NCBI GenBank assembly: GCA_017994575.1
Contig: JAGOKN010000020.1
Span: forward strand, 1 to 37,127
DNA: 37,127 nt
Direction of reading: 5' to 3'
From: Nitrosomonas sp.
GTDB lineage: Bacteria > Pseudomonadota > Gammaproteobacteria > Burkholderiales > Nitrosomonadaceae
Of this stretch, positions 16,043 through 25,183 are shown one piece after another. The position numbers and the translations under genes are program-made. Position 1 is the stretch's first letter. Each line of letters opens with the position of its first letter. Under the pieces are notes generated by a model. That model had not been told where the DNA came from. It did not search any database and saw only the letters and a list, made by a program, of their open reading frames with translations.

Positions 16043-17929
16043 TTAAGGCGTCGGTCTGCGAACTTCTCGAAACCAGGTTCGATATCGCTCCATTTTTGCG
16101 CGTTGCTCTGCCGGTGCTTGGCGACGACAGGTGGAAAATTCATCGCTGTCCGGTTTTGCACCCCAACGAACTTCCGTGCAATCGTTCGGATTGTAGGCTA
16201 TTTCATAGGCGGATTTTCGTGCCAGCACTTCGGCCAATGAAAGCTCCCATACGCTACCATCCGAACGTGTATAGCGAATACTATGCTCGTGGATACGCTT
16301 GGCGTGATGCTGCTCGATCTCAGCTTTAGTTTCTACAGGGTGTTGATCATTCATCACAAACAACTCGGGGTGGCGCACGATTTTTTCCGGCAAGTCATTA
16401 AGCACATTGATGGCGATGATGAGTCGCATGTCGCGTGAAGGTGTAGAGTAGTCTTCCCAAGGGCCAACGGTTTGAAAAATTGCTGCACCGTTTGGCATCG
16501 TGATAACGCTGCGTGGATTTTTGCGAAAATAGATTTCGCCATTGTTTATCGAAGTGATGCGTGTTTCGATTTGTTCCAACAGCGCAGTCAGAGTGGCTTC
16601 GTAAGCTTGCTTGGGATCAAGGCCTTTGGGATTGATGAGTTGAGTTAGCTTGGCATAAAAATCGTCGGGAGTGAGCTGGGCTTGCTCCAACGAAAAAGAA
16701 ATAAAATCAGCGTGATCAATCAACTCGCCGTTGGAGAGTGTGCGCCATTTGCCCGAATCCATGCGAATCACCGGCCGAAAAGCTTTGAAACCAGCTCCTG
16801 CATTGTCGTTGTTAGCAAACAGCATCGTACCTTCCCAAACTCGCTTGCGAGCGACTGAATTGTCCGGTTGGGCGTCGACAGCTAGCAATAGGCCAGGGCG
16901 ATCATTTGTCTGTGGCAACCATTCGGCCAAAACCAAAACATGACCATAGGGGTCGGCAAAAACTGTTCCTGGCCATAGTGTCTCTCGACTGAGCGGGATA
17001 GGGTACAGATCTGTGGATTCATCCTCTAAACCGGTGCGCGCCGAGCCTGAATGAACGATATTGACCAATTGCCTGCTGAATTTCTTGAAATTGGCTTGTG
17101 CAATAGTACCTTGGGTAAATTCTGCCAGGATGGAAGGGGAGCCGCACCGTGGTGGGGTGTTGGCCGATCCTCGCCCACAGGCGCGATAGGCGATCGGCAA
17201 GCCGATCTTCCAAGCGAAATAAGCGCGCAAAGTATAGGGCAGATCGGCACAATCCGGAGTTAAGGGTAAACTATCATCTTCGTTACGTCCCAAGTGATTG
17301 TGCAGAAAATTGCGCTCAGAATTGCGCAGGACGGGTTCCAAAGAAGAAAAACTGAGTGTTTCTTCGGATGGGGCGCCAAATAATTCTTCAATCCAGGCAG
17401 AATAAAAGGCTTCGGTGGCAAGATTCCATGATTCAGGCTTGTTTTTTTCGTTTGCGTTGCCAATGGTGAGAAATTGGCAGGCGATCAGTCTGCCTTCGCG
17501 CTTCGCCTCGAGCCGATACTCTCCTGCGTTAAATCCTTCCCAGGTAGCAATCAGGCTCCAAGGCGGCCCTCCACGGCGACGAGCTTGCAAAGCTGAGAAG
17601 CGTCCTTGACTATCGATGAAAGTCAGTTCTGATACGGGGCCATCGGTCGACACCACCATGATTTTAATCTGTTCATGAGGCTTTGGGTGCAACGGTGAAA
17701 TCCAGATATGCGTTTTTCCAGTTTCATTGCATGAAAAATCTTCAGCTATCGCTACCGATATACTGAACCATGCCAATAAGCATGCCAGTAAGGGATGCGC
17801 TAGCGAACCTGAATAAAAATATCGATTCCATAGCGCGGCATAACGATTATTTTCTGGCCGATTACCATCCACATTTGGAGTGTGCTGGCGATAATGAGCT
17901 GGATTTAATTGAGTGAGCGGGCAAGTCAT
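16043..17929 (-). CDS. Secreted protein with possible papain-like Cys-His-Asp site
   Basis: 628 residues. A hydrophobic segment at about 44-62 (LLACLLAWFSISVAIA) followed by EDF looks like a signal peptide, so the first roughly 40 residues may not be translated or may be an extended leader; no strong ribosome site marks the ATG at 17929. A beta-rich region at about 72-155 (HIWISPLHPKPHEQIKIMV) looks like an immunoglobulin-type domain. Then DCADLPYTLRAYFAWKIGLP (Cys227) and FADPYGHVLVLAEW (His330), with LLAVDAQPD (Asp352), have the order and spacing of the catalytic triad in NlpC/P60 and transglutaminase-like folds. The C-terminal part is unassigned. I do not recognise the family; an envelope peptidase or amidase is inference. 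Confidence 0.65.
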   Translation of the reverse strand: MTCPLTQLNPAHYRQHTPNVDGNRPENNRYAALWNRYFYSGSLAHPLLACLLAWFSISVAIAEDFSCNETGKTHIWISPLHPKPHEQIKIMVVSTDGPVSELTFIDSQGRFSALQARRRGGPPWSLIATWEGFNAGEYRLEAKREGRLIACQFLTIGNANEKNKPESWNLATEAFYSAWIEELFGAPSEETLSFSSLEPVLRNSERNFLHNHLGRNEDDSLPLTPDCADLPYTLRAYFAWKIGLPIAYRACGRGSANTPPRCGSPSILAEFTQGTIAQANFKKFSRQLVNIVHSGSARTGLEDESTDLYPIPLSRETLWPGTVFADPYGHVLVLAEWLPQTNDRPGLLLAVDAQPDNSVARKRVWEGTMLFANNDNAGAGFKAFRPVIRMDSGKWRTLSNGELIDHADFISFSLEQAQLTPDDFYAKLTQLINPKGLDPKQAYEATLTALLEQIETRITSINNGEIYFRKNPRSVITMPNGAAIFQTVGPWEDYSTPSRDMRLIIAINVLNDLPEKIVRHPELFVMNDQHPVETKAEIEQHHAKRIHEHSIRYTRSDGSVWELSLAEVLARKSAYEIAYNPNDCTEVRWGAKPDSDEFSTCRRQAPAEQRAKMERYRTWFREVRRPTP

Positions 17930-18606
17930 CAGATTTATGCAATAATTTGACTGCGAATGTTAAACGTTCAGAGCAATCAATAGTGACCTGGTTACTGATT
18001 ACCAATCCATAAAATCGAACTTGACTCTATTATACAATGTTTTGCGCATTGAATGGATAACGACGCGGCATATGCTGAACGCTTATCTATTGATCGGTCG
18101 TGAATGCTGCGGCGGCTCAGACGCCATTGAAACGACCAACTCCTGAGTGAGGTATGCTGATTTTCATGGAGTCCGAAATTTCATAAAATGAAGAGATGAA
18201 ATGGAAGATGGAGATGGAATTACTTCGCACTTAATATAGTCAGGAATTTCGGAAGGAATCAGTTAAGTTTTTTTAAGAAAGTGGGTTAACTCTGGTTGAA
18301 GCAGCAAAACGACTATCGTTATCCAAGGGGATACTAAAGAATTGGGTTTATGCTGACAAACGGGGAGAACTCGCTGCAGTAGGCAAGCATCAGAAGCCGC
18401 TGACTGAACTTGAATAGAGCGATCCAGAGTTAAATCAGTCGCAAAAATGACTGTGAACATGAAACTGAATAGCCAATTTTGTCTTTTTTCATATTGATTC
18501 TCCAGTATTTCAATAAGATGATAATAAACTGGCAGCTTGGTGCGGTTAATTCAAATACTCATGGCTGATGGCCAACAATTAAAATCAGCATCAAAACACC
18601 ATGATT
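17930..18606. other. 677-bp intergenic region holding an IS3 relic
   Basis: Apart from the orfA relic at 18208-18450, I see an imperfect palindrome AGTGACCTGGTTACT near 17980-17995 and otherwise undistinguished AT-rich sequence. No intact gene is supported. Confidence 0.5.
18208..18450 (+). pseudogene. Relic of IS3-family transposase OrfA
   Basis: One frame reads an OrfA helix-turn-helix region: YSQEFRKESVKFF, a TAA, ESGLTLVEAAKRLSLSKG, then ILKNWVYADKRGELAAVGKH and QKPLTELE, ending at a TAG. This matches the usual order of IS3-group OrfA (HTH, then NWV, then VGK and PLTELE). In-frame stops occur at 18232 (TAA), 18274 (TAA, apparently a TTA leucine codon changed by one base) and 18415 (TAG). 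After 18415 a neighbouring frame continues with ERSRVK, like the ELARLKR of intact copies, so there is also a frameshift. OrfB is absent. It is dead and marks one edge of the dioxygenase-wrbA-copA block. Confidence 0.85.
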
Positions 18607-19425
18607 CTACTGCCACAGGAAGCTCGTCACTTTTTTCCCCATCACCTCCTCATTAAATACAACCTTTGCAATTGGAGTGTCAGCACATGCGATGCCGTAG
18701 CAAACATGCAAAGGCAATAAATGTTCTTCTCTCGGATGACAAAATCGAGCAAACGGTGCCTTTTCCCATTCAATCAATCGTTGTTCACGCGCTGCAGATA
18801 AAATTTTTGGATCGGTGCATGTTTCAATCAACCAGTGATCAAATCCCTCATTTTCTTTGCCGCTATCGATATCGTTCGAGAAAAATGTTTTCAAATTATG
18901 AAATGACATGCCTGAACCGATAATCAGGACATTCCTCTCACGTAAAAATGCAATCGCTTTCCCAAGCGCAATATGCAATCGAGGATTTAAGTTTTTCAGT
19001 AATGATAACTGGAGACAAGGAATCTGGGCTTGTGGAAACATCAGCTTGAGCGGCACAAACAACCCATGATCAAAACCCCGTTGTTCATCAATTCTCGCCG
19101 GTATGCCGCTCGCTGTTAACTGTGTGCAAATATCATTCGCCAGCTCGGGATTACCCGGCGCTGCATATTGAATTTTGTAGGCCTCGGCAGGAAATCCATA
19201 ATAATCATAGATTATTGAGGGATGACTATTACCCGTTATCGTTGCCTGTTCCTCTTCCCAGTGAGCACTGATGACTAAAATCGCGGATGGCTTGCCCAGC
19301 TTAGTTGCGATTTCTTTCAGAAAAGCAACCATCTTTTCATGCCTTTTGTCACCAAGAATCGGTAGTGGCCCGCCACCATGCGGTAAAAACAAAACGGGTG
19401 AAAGCGCTTGTGCTATTTGGCTCAT
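18607..19425 (-). CDS. LigB/DODA-type extradiol ring-cleavage dioxygenase
   Basis: 272 residues, like the 4,5-DOPA dioxygenase family (YgiD of E. coli). The metal-site histidines stand at PHGGGPLP (His16), SAHWE (His54), FDHGLFVPL (about 118) and CHPREEHLLPL (about 230-236). Members use iron or zinc and open a catechol ring. The substrate here is unknown. It lies about 50 bases downstream of wrbA on the same strand, so a shared transcript is likely, which fits quinone/catechol detoxification. Confidence 0.85.
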   Translation of the reverse strand: MSQIAQALSPVLFLPHGGGPLPILGDKRHEKMVAFLKEIATKLGKPSAILVISAHWEEEQATITGNSHPSIIYDYYGFPAEAYKIQYAAPGNPELANDICTQLTASGIPARIDEQRGFDHGLFVPLKLMFPQAQIPCLQLSLLKNLNPRLHIALGKAIAFLRERNVLIIGSGMSFHNLKTFFSNDIDSGKENEGFDHWLIETCTDPKILSAAREQRLIEWEKAPFARFCHPREEHLLPLHVCYGIACADTPIAKVVFNEEVMGKKVTSFLWQ

Positions 19426-19476
19426 GATTAAAAACTTCCGCTGAAATAAAGTGCGAGCGTTTGTTAACTTACCCCA

Positions 19477-20079
19477 TCAGTGGGATAATTTGTTGGCTAT
19501 TTTTGCGACATGAACACCCTGAAAGTGCGCTATTTTTATTTCGTTGTCTGATGGCAGGCGTTTACCATCGCCACCGGCCAGCGTGCTTGCTCCATACGGT
19601 GATCCACCGGTGATTTCGCTCATGTTCATGATCTCCTGGCAGGAGTAGGGAACCCCCACGATGATCATGCCATGATGGAGCAAGGTGGTATGAAATGAGG
19701 TGATTGTGGTTTCCTGGCCGCCGTGTTGAGTGCCGGTAGACGTAAATACGCTACCTGCTTTGCCGATCAGTCCACCGTTAAGCCATAATCGACCTGTCTG
19801 ATCAAGAAAATTGCGCATTTGCGCGCACATATTGCCGAAGCGTGTAGGCGTACCGAAAATAATGGCATCATAATTTGGTAGCTCATCAACGATTGCAATA
19901 GGTGCTGGCTGATCAAGCTTGGCACCGGCCCTTCGTGCCACTTCTTCCGACATGAGCTCGGGGACGCGTTTAACGGCAACCTCGATATTTTCGACGCTGC
20001 GTGCACCTTCAGCTACTGCGTTGGCCATAATTTCGATATGACCATACATGCTGTAATACAAGACAAGAATTTTTGCCAT
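19477..20079 (-). CDS. wrbA: WrbA, FMN-dependent NAD(P)H:quinone oxidoreductase
   Basis: 200 residues, the full WrbA length. The flavodoxin-like phosphate-binding loop is YYSMYGHIE (about 9-17). [20 protein letters not shown] (about 76-95) and STGTQHGG (about 114-121) contact FMN, and [15 protein letters not shown] (about 159-173) is characteristic of WrbA. It reduces quinones by two electrons, so avoiding semiquinone radicals. A plausible promoter with an overlapping palindrome lies 50-80 bases upstream. Dioxygenase gene follows. Confidence 0.95.
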   Translation of the reverse strand: MAKILVLYYSMYGHIEIMANAVAEGARSVENIEVAVKRVPELMSEEVARRAGAKLDQPAPIAIVDELPNYDAIIFGTPTRFGNMCAQMRNFLDQTGRLWLNGGLIGKAGSVFTSTGTQHGGQETTITSFHTTLLHHGMIIVGVPYSCQEIMNMSEITGGSPYGASTLAGGDGKRLPSDNEIKIAHFQGVHVAKIANKLSH

Positions 20080-20126
20080 GGTACATTTCCTGATTGATGG
20101 GGTTGTGAATTAAAATTTTGCCAAAA

Positions 20127-20160
20127 TTAGATAGTACTCGTTCTAACTAGCTAGCATCAA
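20127..20160 (-). promoter_or_regulatory. Probable wrbA promoter with overlapping operator-like palindrome
   Basis: On the minus strand, TTGATG (20155-20160) and TACTAT (20131-20136) are separated by 18 bases and would start transcription about 45 bases before wrbA. The sequence TTAGAACGAGTACTATCTAA (20127-20146) has TTAGA/TCTAA arms and covers the -10 box, a layout expected for a repressor such as a TetR-type regulator. No regulator gene is adjacent. The reading is inference from sequence pattern only. Confidence 0.4.
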
Positions 20161-20208
20161 TATTCATAAAAATAAATATCAAAAGGTATTATTTTAAACC
20201 TTCCATAT

Positions 20209-22545
20209 TTACTCCAACTTGGTAGTACGTAACCGCAATGCATTGACGATCACGCTGACCGAAGATAACGACATCGCTGCCGCAGCAAAAACCGGTGACA
20301 GCAAGATGCCGAAAAACGGATACAGCACCCCAGCTGCGATCGGTACGCCAGCTGTATTGTAGATAAAGGCGAAGAACAGATTCTGGCGAATGTTACGCAT
20401 GGTTGCTTCGGAGAGGCGCCGTGCCCGGACAATGCCCAGCAGATCGCCGCGCAGCAAGGTTACGCCTGCGCTTTCAATCGCTACATCGGTGCCCGTGCCC
20501 ATGGCAATGCCAACATCGGCGGTGGCCAAAGCTGGAGCATCGTTGACACCATCACCCGCCATGGCGACTACTCGCCCTTGCTCGCGCAATCGCCTGACGA
20601 TTGCCGCTTTCTGATCCGGTAACACTTCCGCTTCCACTTCGTCGATACCCAATTGCCGGGCGACTGCTTCAGCTGTAATGCGATTGTCACCGGTCAACAT
20701 GACGATGCGGATGCCTTCGGCGTGCAGAGCATCAATGGCAGCGGGTGTCGATGCCTTCACCGGATCGGCGATAGCGACAATACCGGCAATCGCTCCATCG
20801 ACCGCCACGAAGATCACTGTCGCCCCATTCTGACGTAGTTCATCTGCTTGCGCTTCCAACATCCGAGTGTCGATAGTCAATTCTGCAAGAAACTTGGTGT
20901 TGCCCAGCACAATCCGATGACCATCGACGTTGCCGAGCACGCCTTTGCCAGTCGGCGAATCAAAGTCGGTTGCTTTGGTCAGCACAATTGAGCGTTCCTT
21001 GGTTGCGGCAACGATAGCGGCAGCCAAAGGATGCTCACTTCCTTGTTCCAGGCTGGCTGCAAAGCGTAGCAGCTCGTTTTCGCCGATATTGCTAGCAGCG
21101 CGAATTGCCGTGACTTTGGGTTTACCTTCGGTCAGCGTACCGGTCTTGTCAATCACGATAGTATCGATCTTTTCCATGCGTTCCAATGCTTCAGCGTTCT
21201 TGATCAAGACACCTTCGGTCGCACCTCGTCCGATACCGACCATGATTGACATCGGTGTCGCTAAACCCAGTGCGCATGGACAAGCGATGATTAACACGCT
21301 GACAGCTGCGATCAGCGCATATCCCATGGCGGGTGGCGGACCCCAGACTGCCCAGGCGGCAAAAGCAAGTGTGGCGATCAGAATGACTGCCGGAACGAAC
21401 CAGCTAGCAACGATGTCTGCCAGGCGCTGAATTGGTGCGCGCGAGCGCTGTGCTTCCGATACCATGCGAACAATCTGCGCCAACATCGTATCACGCCCGA
21501 TTTTCTCAGCACGCATCACGAAACTGCCTTGACCATTGATAGTGCCGCCGATCACCTTGTCGTCGGGTTGCTTGCGAACCGGCATGGATTCGCCGGTTAC
21601 CATCGATTCGTCAATGTTTGAGCCGCCTTCGATCACTTTGCCATCGACGGGCACCCTATCGCCGGGGCGAACTCTCAGGCGGTTGCCTGCTACCACCTGA
21701 TCTAGGCTAATTTCCTCTTCCTTATCGGCATCGTCAAGACGGCGGGCGGTAGTCGGCGATAAATTGAGCAAAGCTTTAATCACACCAGAGGTGCGTTCGC
21801 GTGCTCGCAATTCGAGCACCTGGCCCAATAACACCAGCACGGTGATAACCGCCGCAGCCTCGAAATAAACGGCGACCGCCCCATCGCTGCTGCGGAAGGC
21901 ATCGGGAAAGAGATCGGGCGCAACAGTGGCAACGATGCTATAGATCCATGCCACACCGGTGCCCATCGCAATCAGTGTGAACATGTTCAGTGCACGATTC
22001 TCGATCGATTGCCATCCGCGCACGAAGAACGGCCATCCTGCCCACAAGACAACCGGTGTCGCCAACGACAATTGCACCCAATTGGAAGTTTGTATAGACA
22101 TGAGGTGCAGTTCGATTAGATGGCCACCCATCTCCAAAAAAAAGACTGGTGCAGTCAATATGAGGCCAATCCAGAAGCGACGAGTCATATCGGCGAGTTC
22201 CGGACTAGGCGCATCGTCAAGCGACACTTCTGCCGGCTCCAATGCCATGCCGCAAATCGGACAACTTCCCGGCCCGACCTGCCGGATTTGTGCATGCATC
22301 GGACAAGTATAGATAGTGTCGGATGTGGATTCCCCGTTTGGGATCTTGCCCGTTAGATAGATATTGGGTTCGGCTATGAATTTATCGCGACAGTGGACAG
22401 AACAAAAATAGTAAGCTTGTTCCTCATGCTCAGCGCGATGCTTTGCTGTATGTGAATCGACCGGCATGCCGCAGACGGGATCTGTCGCTATGGTATAGTG
22501 ATTCGTGTGATGATCGTGATTATGCTGTACATGCTCGTCAATCAT
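20209..22545 (-). CDS. copA: Copper/silver-translocating P1B-type ATPase with YHS and HMBD domains
   Basis: About 778 residues. The N-terminus is His-rich (HVQHNHDHH), followed by a YHS domain ([19 protein letters not shown], about 20-60) and a heavy-metal-binding domain (YTCPMHAQI and [10 protein letters not shown], about 80-105), in place of the usual CxxC ferredoxin-like domains. The pump core has TGESMPVRK (about 320), the ion-site [11 protein letters not shown] (CPC near 425), the phosphorylated DKTGTLTEG (Asp near 469), [14 protein letters not shown] and [10 protein letters not shown]. This type exports Cu+ or Ag+. The start is taken as ATG at 22543-22545, with AAGGA 9 bases upstream; an in-frame TTG at 22554 lies too close to it. 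Parts are clearly more GC-rich than neighbours (for example 42 of 60 bases in 21301-21360), which suggests acquisition. Confidence 0.95.
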   Translation of the reverse strand: MIDEHVQHNHDHHTNHYTIATDPVCGMPVDSHTAKHRAEHEEQAYYFCSVHCRDKFIAEPNIYLTGKIPNGESTSDTIYTCPMHAQIRQVGPGSCPICGMALEPAEVSLDDAPSPELADMTRRFWIGLILTAPVFFLEMGGHLIELHLMSIQTSNWVQLSLATPVVLWAGWPFFVRGWQSIENRALNMFTLIAMGTGVAWIYSIVATVAPDLFPDAFRSSDGAVAVYFEAAAVITVLVLLGQVLELRARERTSGVIKALLNLSPTTARRLDDADKEEEISLDQVVAGNRLRVRPGDRVPVDGKVIEGGSNIDESMVTGESMPVRKQPDDKVIGGTINGQGSFVMRAEKIGRDTMLAQIVRMVSEAQRSRAPIQRLADIVASWFVPAVILIATLAFAAWAVWGPPPAMGYALIAAVSVLIIACPCALGLATPMSIMVGIGRGATEGVLIKNAEALERMEKIDTIVIDKTGTLTEGKPKVTAIRAASNIGENELLRFAASLEQGSEHPLAAAIVAATKERSIVLTKATDFDSPTGKGVLGNVDGHRIVLGNTKFLAELTIDTRMLEAQADELRQNGATVIFVAVDGAIAGIVAIADPVKASTPAAIDALHAEGIRIVMLTGDNRITAEAVARQLGIDEVEAEVLPDQKAAIVRRLREQGRVVAMAGDGVNDAPALATADVGIAMGTGTDVAIESAGVTLLRGDLLGIVRARRLSEATMRNIRQNLFFAFIYNTAGVPIAAGVLYPFFGILLSPVFAAAAMSLSSVSVIVNALRLRTTKLE

Positions 22546-22743
22546 AACTTGCAATCCTTATAAAGCAGGCGTTTTCGTGTTTCGGTACTTTTGCAGCTGA
22601 TCATATCTTGGTGCTGATAGCCAGTCGCAAACTCAAACCATTAATTGGAACTATAGGAAATATAGATACTTTTTCCCTAAAAATATAGGCATCCAGAATT
22701 AAATAGGTTGTCAAACTGTTAAAATCCGATGTAACTGAATACT

Positions 22744-22773
22744 TTATTTAGAAAAATGAATTTTTCTAAATAA
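22744..22773. repeat. Perfect 13-bp AT-rich hairpin
   Basis: TTATTTAGAAAAA (22744-22756), loop TGAA (22757-22760), TTTTTCTAAATAA (22761-22773). A 13-base perfect stem with a four-base loop. It could act as a terminator or be a transposon trace. It is about 200 bases upstream of copA and 40 bases before the IS256 relic. Confidence 0.55.
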
Positions 22774-22814
22774 TTAAATTTTATAAGTATTTAGTATGAA
22801 GCGCTTGCATAATA

Positions 22815-23009
22815 GGGGATGTAAATAATTTTGTGTAAATGGCTATTTAGCGGGAAACCGCTTATCTATTTTTGGAGTAAAAATGACCACACCCCAACCC
22901 CTACCGACCGACTTAATTGATAGCCTGTTGGCCGATTACAAAGAAACCGGAAGATTTAATCGGTGAGCATGGTCTTCTCAAGCAAGTATCTATCACACAA
23001 GATAGTTAA
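22815..23009 (+). pseudogene. Relic of an IS256-family transposase (5' end only)
   Basis: A start ATG at 22883 with GGAG upstream reads LPTDLIDSLLADYK and then fails. One base over, the frame continues as KPEDLIGEHGLLKQ, the well-known N-terminus of mutator-type (IS256) transposases, and ends at a TAA at 23007-23009. So there is a frameshift at about 22945 and the remaining roughly 90% of the gene is missing. The GGGGATGTAAATAATTTTG at 22815-22833 resembles the outer end of such elements. Confidence 0.82.
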
Positions 23010-23095
23010 AATGGTTGAGAGCGAATGACTAATATTCGTTAACACCGATAAAGATCGGATTGAAATTGATCGAAGGCTAACTTAGTGCCTGCTAT

Positions 23096-23536
23096 TCATA
23101 TTAGCCCGGAAACCCACTGCACCAAATCCGGCTTAACCACTACCAAAATCACTACTGTAAATAAGACCAGCACCGGAAATTCATTGAACCAACGGTAAAA
23201 TACATGGCTATGTGTGTTGCTGTCGGTTTTAAACGCTTTGACAAATTTTCCACAGTAATAATGGTAGACGATCAAAGTAAGCACCAAGGCAAGTTTGGCA
23301 TGTAGCCAACTTCCGGAGAAACCGTATCCCAGCCACAGCCATACGCCAAAAACAACTGTCAGTACCGCGCCGGGGGTCATGATGCCATAATACAGCTTGC
23401 GCTCCATGACCTTGAAGCGTTCCTTGCCGGGTTGATCTTCGCACATGGCGTGATAGACGAATAAGCGCGGCAGGTAGAACAGTCCCGCGAACCAGGTGAC
23501 CATGAAAATAATGTGCAGTGATTTTATCCAGAGCAT
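23096..23536 (-). CDS. hemJ: HemJ, protoporphyrinogen IX oxidase
   Basis: 146 residues with four hydrophobic helices. The N-terminal MLWIKSLHIIFMVTWFAGLFYLPRL fits HemJ (UPF0093), including the conserved His in helix 1, and WLHAKL and FNEFPVLVL follow as in the family. It oxidises protoporphyrinogen IX in the inner membrane in haem synthesis. The helix-rich region just after the IS256 relic is intact, so that insertion did not reach it. Start ATG at 23536. Confidence 0.92.
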   Translation of the reverse strand: MLWIKSLHIIFMVTWFAGLFYLPRLFVYHAMCEDQPGKERFKVMERKLYYGIMTPGAVLTVVFGVWLWLGYGFSGSWLHAKLALVLTLIVYHYYCGKFVKAFKTDSNTHSHVFYRWFNEFPVLVLFTVVILVVVKPDLVQWVSGLI

Positions 23537-23656
23537 GGCAGTGTGAATGGCTGGTGTTAAAGTTGGTATGAGGTATGATACTGAGCTTGTGATTTTAGCA
23601 TTATCCCTTGAGATCAGGTGAGTCGCGCATAGAGATAATTCTTTACTTTAAAGACA

Positions 23657-25174
23657 ATGAATATGAATCAATACTATCAGCATTTGGTCAATAAACTGGA
23701 AGAAATTACCCATTTGAACGGAGTTATGAGCACGATCGGCTGGGATCAGGAAGTCATGCTGCCAGCAGGCGCATCGGAAGCGCGTGCCATGCAGATTTCA
23801 GCGCTGGCAGGCGTCATTTATGAGCGTATGACGGACCCGCAACTGGGTGATTGTCTGGCTGAACTGACTAATAGCGGTATGGATGCGTTTAATGAATTTG
23901 AGCGTTGCAATATCCGCGAGGCGCTGCGCAGTTATGAATTGGAAACTAAAGTGCCTAAGCGTTTGGTGCAGGAATTGGCTGAATTGGGTTCGCGCGGGCA
24001 TGAGGTTTGGGTGGCGGCGCGGCAAAACAACAAATTTTCCGATTTTGCGCCGGTGATCAAGCGTTTTCTGGATTTGAAGCAGGAATGGGCACAGTGCGTG
24101 TCGTCCGAGTTGAGCGCTTATGATGCGAATATCGATCTGTTTGAGCGCGGTACCACAATGGCAACGATTACGCCGATATTCGAGCGACTCAAAGAAGAGC
24201 TGATTCCGTTGATTCATGCCATTCAGGCGCATGCGGTGCAATCGGATACTTCCTTCCTGCAAGGTCACTTTCCGCGCGACAAACAGGAAGCATTGGCTCG
24301 GCAAATCAGTCGCGACATTGGTTTTGATTTTGACCAAGGACGCATGGATGTGTCGGTGCATCCATTTTGCGGCGGCAGTCATCCGACCGATGTGCGCATT
24401 ACCACGCGCTACAAGGACAGTGATTTTGTCGAATCGCTGTATGCGGTGATCCATGAAACAGGCCATGCACTCTATGAGCAGGGACGCCCGCATGCGCTGG
24501 GGGATTTGCCGGTCTCGGAATCGCTGACAATGGGAATCCATGAATCCCAATCGCTATTTTGGGAACGCATGATTGCGCAGAGTAAACCGTTTTGCCAGCA
24601 CTATTTCGAGACGATCCGCGCGGCATTTCCGGATAACTTGCAACACGCGACCGTGGATTTGTTTTATCGCGCGATTAATACCTGCAAACCCGATTTTATT
24701 CGTGTGGAAGCGGACGAGGTAACTTATCCGCTGCATATTATTCTGCGCTATGAAATCGAGAAGGGCTTGTTTGATGGTTCGATGAGGGTCGATGATTTGC
24801 CGGAAATTTGGAATGAACTGATGATGAAGTATCTCGGCATTCAGCCACCTAACGATGCGCTGGGCGTGTTACAGGATTCCCATTGGAGCGGGGGGGCGTT
24901 CGGGTACTTTCCTTCCTATACCTTGGGCGCGATGTATGCCTGTCAGTTTTATAACACCTTGCTGCGCGAGCAGCCGGATACGGAAAAGCATATTTCAAAT
25001 GGCCATTTTGCGCCGATCAAGCAGTGGCTGAATGAAAAAATCCACCGCCAGGGCAGGCTATACACACCTCAGGAATTGGTTCAACTGGTTACTGGAGAAG
25101 CTTTGAATCCAGATCATTTTATTGATCATCTCAAGCATAAATACAGCGAAATTTATGGACTGACTTCCGTTTGA
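23657..25174 (+). CDS. M32-family (Taq-type) metallocarboxypeptidase
   Basis: 505 residues, the normal family length. The zinc motif HETGH is at residues 266-270, inside AVIHETGHALYEQG, and MGIHESQSLFWERM follows about 30 residues later with the third ligand region. GWDQEVMLP near the N-terminus and DVRITTRY are also typical. It is cytoplasmic and removes C-terminal residues from peptides. Two start codons, ATG at 23657 and 23663, are both possible. Converges on pbpG with a 9-base gap. Confidence 0.95.
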   Translation: MNMNQYYQHLVNKLEEITHLNGVMSTIGWDQEVMLPAGASEARAMQISALAGVIYERMTDPQLGDCLAELTNSGMDAFNEFERCNIREALRSYELETKVPKRLVQELAELGSRGHEVWVAARQNNKFSDFAPVIKRFLDLKQEWAQCVSSELSAYDANIDLFERGTTMATITPIFERLKEELIPLIHAIQAHAVQSDTSFLQGHFPRDKQEALARQISRDIGFDFDQGRMDVSVHPFCGGSHPTDVRITTRYKDSDFVESLYAVIHETGHALYEQGRPHALGDLPVSESLTMGIHESQSLFWERMIAQSKPFCQHYFETIRAAFPDNLQHATVDLFYRAINTCKPDFIRVEADEVTYPLHIILRYEIEKGLFDGSMRVDDLPEIWNELMMKYLGIQPPNDALGVLQDSHWSGGAFGYFPSYTLGAMYACQFYNTLLREQPDTEKHISNGHFAPIKQWLNEKIHRQGRLYTPQELVQLVTGEALNPDHFIDHLKHKYSEIYGLTSV

Positions 25175-25183
25175 TGGATGATT

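Larger units (their letters stand above)
22546..23095. other. 550-bp gap upstream of copA, with hairpin and IS256 relic
   Basis: The region holds the perfect AT-rich hairpin at 22744-22773 and the IS256-family relic from 22815. I see no obvious CueR-type or CopY-type operator next to copA, and no intact gene. Confidence 0.5.

Noticed and set aside
17019..17355. Several short overlapping frames on both strands
   Set aside because: All lie in the 628-residue gene and show no codon or family signal of their own.
20930..21430. 166-codon frame antisense to copA
   Set aside because: A by-product of the GC-rich copA sequence, where antisense stops are rare.
23798..24550. 250-codon open frame on the minus strand
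   Set aside because: It lies wholly inside the M32 carboxypeptidase gene, whose HExxH motif and length are clear; the antisense product resembles nothing.
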